Below, piece after piece: positions 59,994 to 64,000 of a stretch of 64,000 nucleotides of DNA (positions are counted from its first letter, which is position 1; every line of letters starts with the position of its first letter). Location: assembly GCF_964253035.1 (NCBI RefSeq), contig NZ_CAXUQL020000001.1, positions 2,480,001 to 2,544,000 of the forward strand. The letters are read 5' to 3'. Both the position numbers and the translations under genes were made by a program. The stretch is from Pseudorhodoferax sp032153935. GTDB lineage: Bacteria > Pseudomonadota > Gammaproteobacteria > Burkholderiales > Burkholderiaceae_C. The notes under the pieces are model-generated. The model saw only the letters and a program-made list of their open reading frames with translations. It ran no database searches and was not told where the DNA came from.

Positions 59994-62624
59994 TCAGGCC
60001 GGCACGCTGGACGCTTCGTCGACGCAGCGCGCCAGATGGGCCAGGGCTTCCTCGACCTGGTCCACCAGCACCAGGCACAGGTCGCCGGGCTGCAGCTGCG
60101 CCAGCGCATGGTCGATGGCCTTGAACTCGCCGTGGATCTCTTCCACCTGGCGTGCACGACTGGCTTGCACCAGGCCCTGGCGCAGCAGCGCCAGCACCTC
60201 GCCGTCGGCGCGGCCGCGCTGGCAGGCATCCTGGTACAGGATGACGTGGTCGAAGGCGTTGCCCAGGATGGCGGTCTGCTCGCGGATGTCCTCGTCGCGC
60301 CGGTCGCCAGCGCCGCTGATGACCACGCTGCGCCGCTGCGCCGGCATCGCGTCGACGGCCGCGACCAGGGCGCGCATGGCGTCCGGGTTGTGGCCGTAGT
60401 CGGCGATCACGGTGGCGCCGCGGTAGTCCATCACGTTGAAGCGGCCGGGTGCGTTGTCGGCGTCGTTGGCGAAACTGGCCAGCCCGCGGCGCACCGCGTC
60501 CCAGGACAGGCCGGCGGCCCAGGCCGCAGCCACCGATGCCATCGCGTTCTCGACCTGAAAGCCGATGGCGCCGCCCCGCGTGATCGGGATGTCGCGCAGC
60601 GCGATCGTCTCGCGCCAGGAGCCCACCGCCGCGACGAGGTGGTCACCGTCCACGTGCACGGTGCGCCGGCCCTGGGCACGGTGCGTGGCCATGACCGGGT
60701 GGTGGCGGTCGGCCGCGAAGAAGATCACCTGGCCCGGGCAGGTGGCGGCCATGGCCGCCACATTGGGATCGGCGGCGTTGAGCACCGCGTAGCCGTTGGT
60801 GGCCACGTTCTGCACGATCACGCGCTTGAGCACGGCCAGGTCTTCCACCGTGGTGATGTAGTTCAGCCCCAAGTGGTCGCCCGCGCCGATGTTGGTGACC
60901 ACTGCCACCTGGCACTGGTCGTAGCCCAGGCCTTCGCGCAGCATGCCGCCGCGCGCGGTCTCGAATACGGCGGCATCCACGTCGGGGTGCATCAGCACGT
61001 TGCGCGCGCTGCGCGGGCCGCTGCAGTCTCCGCTGTCGATCTGGCGCCCTTCCACGTAGACGCCGTCGGTGTTGGTCATGCCCACGCGCAGGCCGGCGGC
61101 CGTGAACAGGTGGGCGATCAGCCGCGTGGTGGTGGTCTTGCCGTTGGTGCCGGTCACGGCCACCACCGGGATGCGGCCGTCCTCGCCAGCGCCGTACAGC
61201 GTGTCGACGATGGCCCGGCCCACGTTGCGCGCTTTTCCGTACGAGGGCGACAGGTGCATGCGCAGGCCCGGTGCGGCATTGACCTCGACGATGCCCCCGC
61301 GCTGCTGCTCCAGCGGCTTGAGCACGGTTTCGCTGACCAGGTCCACGCCGCAGATGTCCAGGCCGACCATCTGGGCGGCGGCCACGGCTTGCGCGGCGAT
61401 GTCCGGGTGCACGTCGTCGGTCACGTCCGTGGCGGTGCCTCCGGTGGACAGGTTGGCGTTGTTGCGCAGGATCACGCGCTGGCCCTTCCTGGGCACGGAG
61501 TCGGGCTCCAGGCCCTGTACACCGAGCCGCGCGATGGCGATGTCGTCGAAGCGGATCTTGGTCAGTGCGGTGGCGTGGCCATCGCCACGGCGCGGGTCGG
61601 CGTTGACGATGTCCACGAGTTCGCGCACGGTGTGCTCGCCGTCGCCGGTCACCTGGGGCGGGTCGCGCCGCGAGGCGGCCACGAGCTTGTCGCCGACCAC
61701 CAGCAGGCGGAAGTCGCTGCCGGGCAGGTACTGCTCGACCATGACTTCGCCATGTTCGGCCGCGGTGGCGAAAGCGCCGTCCAGGTGTGCGCGGGCTGTG
61801 ATGTTGACCGTCACGCCCTTGCCCTGGTTGCCGTCCTGCGGCTTGACGACGACGGGCAGACCGATCTGCTGGGCCACGGCCCAGGCCTCGTCGGCGCTGG
61901 CGACGGGGCGGCCATGCGGCACCGGCACGCCGGCGGCGTGCAGCAGCTTTTTGGTCAGATCCTTGTCCTGGGCGATGGACTCGGAGACGGCACTGGTCGC
62001 GTCGAGTTCGGCGGCCTGGATGCGGCGCTGCTGCGAGCCCCAGCCGAACTGCACCATGGAGCCGCGCGTGAGCCGGCGGTAGGGAATGCCGCGCGCCACG
62101 GCGGCGTCGACGATGCAGCCCGTGCTCGGGCCCAGGCGCTCGTCCTCGTCCAGCGCGCGCAGTTCGGCGATCGCCGCGTCCACGTCAAAGGCCTGGCCCT
62201 GCAGCGTGGCCTGGATCAAGGCCTCGGCCAGTTCCAGTGCGCGGCGGCCCACGGCCTCCTCGCTGTAGCCGACCACGACCTGGTAGATGCCAGGCTCCAG
62301 CGTGGCCGCCGTGCGGCTGAAAGTGACCGGGCAGCCGGCCTGCGCCTGCAGCGCCAGCGCCGCGCTCTCTAGCACGTGCGCCAGCGCCACGGGACCGGTG
62401 TTGGGGCCCGAACGCAGCGTGCCGATGGTCGGAAAGCGCGCGCGCACGGCGATCTCGAAGCCCGGCAGTTCGACGATGGAGCGCTCGGGCGGCGCGCAGG
62501 AGACGATGGCCTCGAGCGCCGTGTGCCGGCTCCACAGATTCGGGCCGCGCAGGGCCCGCACGCGAGAGATGTGCATGGTGTTGTCTCGTGCTTGCACGAA
62601 GCTGTTGTCGTCGGTGGAGGGCAT
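59994..62624 (-). CDS. cphA: Cyanophycin synthetase
   Basis: 876 residues from ATG 62624 (TGATG overlap with the upstream gene); ATG 62576, giving the classical MHISRVRALRGPNLW start, is an alternative. It polymerises Asp and Arg into cyanophycin (multi-L-arginyl-poly-aspartate). The N-terminal domain, the ATP-grasp domain (about 220-470; VVKPQDGNQGKGVTVN, VEQYLPGSDFRLLVVG, VEVNAAPGLRMHLSP) and the Mur-ligase domain (VVAVTGTNGKTTTTRLI, VVTNIGAGDHLGL, DYGHNPDAMRAL) are complete. It follows a CphA paralogue, and no cyanophycinase is in view. Confidence 0.95.
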   Translation of the reverse strand: MPSTDDNSFVQARDNTMHISRVRALRGPNLWSRHTALEAIVSCAPPERSIVELPGFEIAVRARFPTIGTLRSGPNTGPVALAHVLESAALALQAQAGCPVTFSRTAATLEPGIYQVVVGYSEEAVGRRALELAEALIQATLQGQAFDVDAAIAELRALDEDERLGPSTGCIVDAAVARGIPYRRLTRGSMVQFGWGSQQRRIQAAELDATSAVSESIAQDKDLTKKLLHAAGVPVPHGRPVASADEAWAVAQQIGLPVVVKPQDGNQGKGVTVNITARAHLDGAFATAAEHGEVMVEQYLPGSDFRLLVVGDKLVAASRRDPPQVTGDGEHTVRELVDIVNADPRRGDGHATALTKIRFDDIAIARLGVQGLEPDSVPRKGQRVILRNNANLSTGGTATDVTDDVHPDIAAQAVAAAQMVGLDICGVDLVSETVLKPLEQQRGGIVEVNAAPGLRMHLSPSYGKARNVGRAIVDTLYGAGEDGRIPVVAVTGTNGKTTTTRLIAHLFTAAGLRVGMTNTDGVYVEGRQIDSGDCSGPRSARNVLMHPDVDAAVFETARGGMLREGLGYDQCQVAVVTNIGAGDHLGLNYITTVEDLAVLKRVIVQNVATNGYAVLNAADPNVAAMAATCPGQVIFFAADRHHPVMATHRAQGRRTVHVDGDHLVAAVGSWRETIALRDIPITRGGAIGFQVENAMASVAAAWAAGLSWDAVRRGLASFANDADNAPGRFNVMDYRGATVIADYGHNPDAMRALVAAVDAMPAQRRSVVISGAGDRRDEDIREQTAILGNAFDHVILYQDACQRGRADGEVLALLRQGLVQASRARQVEEIHGEFKAIDHALAQLQPGDLCLVLVDQVEEALAHLARCVDEASSVPA

Positions 62625-64000
62625 CAGCGCGCGGCCAGGGTCTTGGCGGTACGGGTGGTCGATCCGGGATCGAGTTCGAAGGTCTTGAGGCCGGCGGAGA
62701 TCAGGTCCGGCGAGATCTGCAGTGCCCAGGCCGCAGCGACGGCCGCCAGCACGCTGCAGACCAGCTTGTCGTCGCGCATGGTCTTGCCGCGGCGCGCGGT
62801 CAGCTGCTGGATGCCGGCCAGCGCCGTCACGCTGCTGCCCTGGGCCAGCACCAGCTGGCCCTGCTGCATCAGCACGGCCCGGCCGCCGTTGGCGCGGTGC
62901 GCCATGATGGCCGGCAGTTCTGCCTCCTTGCCGTACAGGATGACCTGGCCGTCGCACAGCGAAGCCAGTGCGGCCACGCGCGCGTCGCTGGCGTTGAGCA
63001 CGGCCACGCCATCGGACAGCACCACGTCGACCTGGGTGCGCAGCACGCGGGCGAGCTGGTCGCTCTCCTGGATGTCGAATTCGGCCAGGGTGCTGGCGCC
63101 GCCCATGTCGGTCACGATGCCGACCTGGCAGCGGTCGTAGGCCAGGCCGTCGCGCAGGATGGAGGCCGGGCCGTTCTCCAGCACGGCGGCGTTGATCGCG
63201 CGGTTCATGAGCAGGCGGTGGCCGCTGTCCCAGCCAGCGCAGTCGCCGGCGTCCACGCGGCGGCTGTCCAGGAACAGGCCGTCGCTGCAGGCCAGGCCGA
63301 CGCGGCGGCCCGACAGGTGCAGCAGCCAGGCCACCAGGCGCGCGATGGTGGCGGTGCCCAGCGTGCCGGCCACGCCGACGATGGGGATGCGGCCGTCTTC
63401 GTCCTCGGCGAACAGGTGGTCGACGATGGCCTGGCCGACCGGGCGCGGTGCACCCTCGGCGGGCTTGAGGTGCATGAGCAGGCCGGGGCCGGCGTTGACC
63501 TCGACGATGGCGCCGCCCTGGGCCTGCAGCGGCTTGCCGATGTCTTCGGCCACCAGGTCGATGCCGGCGATGTCCAGGCCGACCACGCGCGCGGCCAGTG
63601 CCGCCGCGTGGGCCACCTCGGGGTGCACCTCGTCCGTGCAGTCGATCGCCACGTTGCCGGTGCGCTGCACCAGCACGCGCCGGCCCTTGGCCGGCACCGC
63701 CGCGCCGTCCAGGCCCTGGCGCTCCAGCAGCAGGCGCATCACGCCGTCTTTTTCGAGGTCGATGGTCTCCAGCGGGAACTCCTCGGCATCGCCGCGGCGC
63801 GGATCGCTGTTGAGCTGGCTGTCGATCAACTGGACCACGCTCTGGCGGCCATCGCCCGTGATGGACAGGCTCTCGCCCCGCGCCGCCGCCACGACCTTGC
63901 CGCCGACCACGAGCAGGCGGTGCTCGTCGCCGCGGATGAAGCGCTCGACGATGACTTCGCTGCCTTCGGCATCGGCGACGCCATAGGCCTTCTCGATGTC
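62624..64000 (-). CDS. Cyanophycin synthetase paralogue (CphA'), 5' end outside window
   Basis: 458 residues of the C-terminal part are visible; the frame runs off the window at 64000. It begins within the ATP-grasp domain (VIVERFIRGDEHRLLVVG, VEVNAGPGLLMHLKP) and continues into a Mur-ligase-like domain. There the ATP loop GTNGKTTTTR of active CphA reads GTLGTATIAR, without the P-loop Lys, and the C-terminal Mur subdomain stops early (ISAGLKTFELDPGST). It matches the CphA' partner found in tandem with CphA in Burkholderiales. It overlaps cphA by one base, so the two are co-translated. Confidence 0.88.
   Translation of the reverse strand, partial: DIEKAYGVADAEGSEVIVERFIRGDEHRLLVVGGKVVAAARGESLSITGDGRQSVVQLIDSQLNSDPRRGDAEEFPLETIDLEKDGVMRLLLERQGLDGAAVPAKGRRVLVQRTGNVAIDCTDEVHPEVAHAAALAARVVGLDIAGIDLVAEDIGKPLQAQGGAIVEVNAGPGLLMHLKPAEGAPRPVGQAIVDHLFAEDEDGRIPIVGVAGTLGTATIARLVAWLLHLSGRRVGLACSDGLFLDSRRVDAGDCAGWDSGHRLLMNRAINAAVLENGPASILRDGLAYDRCQVGIVTDMGGASTLAEFDIQESDQLARVLRTQVDVVLSDGVAVLNASDARVAALASLCDGQVILYGKEAELPAIMAHRANGGRAVLMQQGQLVLAQGSSVTALAGIQQLTARRGKTMRDDKLVCSVLAAVAAAWALQISPDLISAGLKTFELDPGSTTRTAKTLAAR

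Overview
The window is GC-rich, densely coded, mostly single-copy chromosomal DNA. Several features point to a betaproteobacterium of the order Burkholderiales, most likely Comamonadaceae: Bug/TctC tricarboxylate-binding proteins, the corC-lnt and glyQ-glyS neighbours, a minCDE operon, and a tandem cphA/cphA' cyanophycin synthetase pair. The taxonomic placement is inferred from gene content and gene order only.

Layout. 1-6396: end of a TctA-like permease, a signal-less NMT1/THI5-like binding protein, a UraD protein fused to a transthyretin-like domain, a divergent MFS/LysR pair and a FUSC exporter. 6400-14852 (minus): long housekeeping run corC-lnt-glyQ-glyS-gmhB-plsC-YgjP protease-unknown. 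14943-20434: GNAT, an unknown protein, an Lrp regulator, a lipase-like hydrolase, acyl-CoA synthetase, enoyl-CoA hydratase and tRNA-Met. 20476-22035 is nearly gene-free, with three doubtful small ORFs and one clear terminator.

22036-33032 is the accessory heart of the window. It holds a Bug protein, three GltI-like amino-acid binding proteins without permeases, a DctB/AauS-like sensor kinase, an NtrC-family sigma54 activator, a lipoprotein M20 metallopeptidase and a small secreted protein. The small protein looks like the M20 dimerisation domain alone and carries the motifs the large protein lacks. Three transcription units here each have a GG-N10-GC sigma54 promoter. About 100-140 bp upstream of each start lies a pair of CGG-N4-CCG sites spaced 31-32 bp centre to centre. 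I read this as one regulon that releases and captures an (acidic) amino acid or peptide. A 234-bp element with perfect 17-bp terminal inverted repeats exactly fills the gap between the kinase and regulator genes.

33032-41144: ftsY, an M16 protease pair, argP/argO, rsmD, coaD, an esterase and a phosphoglycerate-mutase-like phosphatase. 41233-47743: a CHAP-domain protein, a Bug-cupin-acyl-CoA dehydrogenase operon behind a perfect palindrome, a broken hybrid histidine kinase, a LysR regulator, and a Tsx-like porin behind another good sigma54 promoter. 47778-55976: rlmJ, a membrane Ser/Thr kinase, rplM-rpsI, erpA, a GFA-family protein, a DMT exporter, a lipid kinase, a phosphoesterase and a PAP2 phosphatase. 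55949-64000 (minus): cphA', cphA, minC-minD-minE, creA and an MFS protein with a C-terminal extension. No CRISPR array, rRNA operon, prophage or intact insertion sequence was seen.
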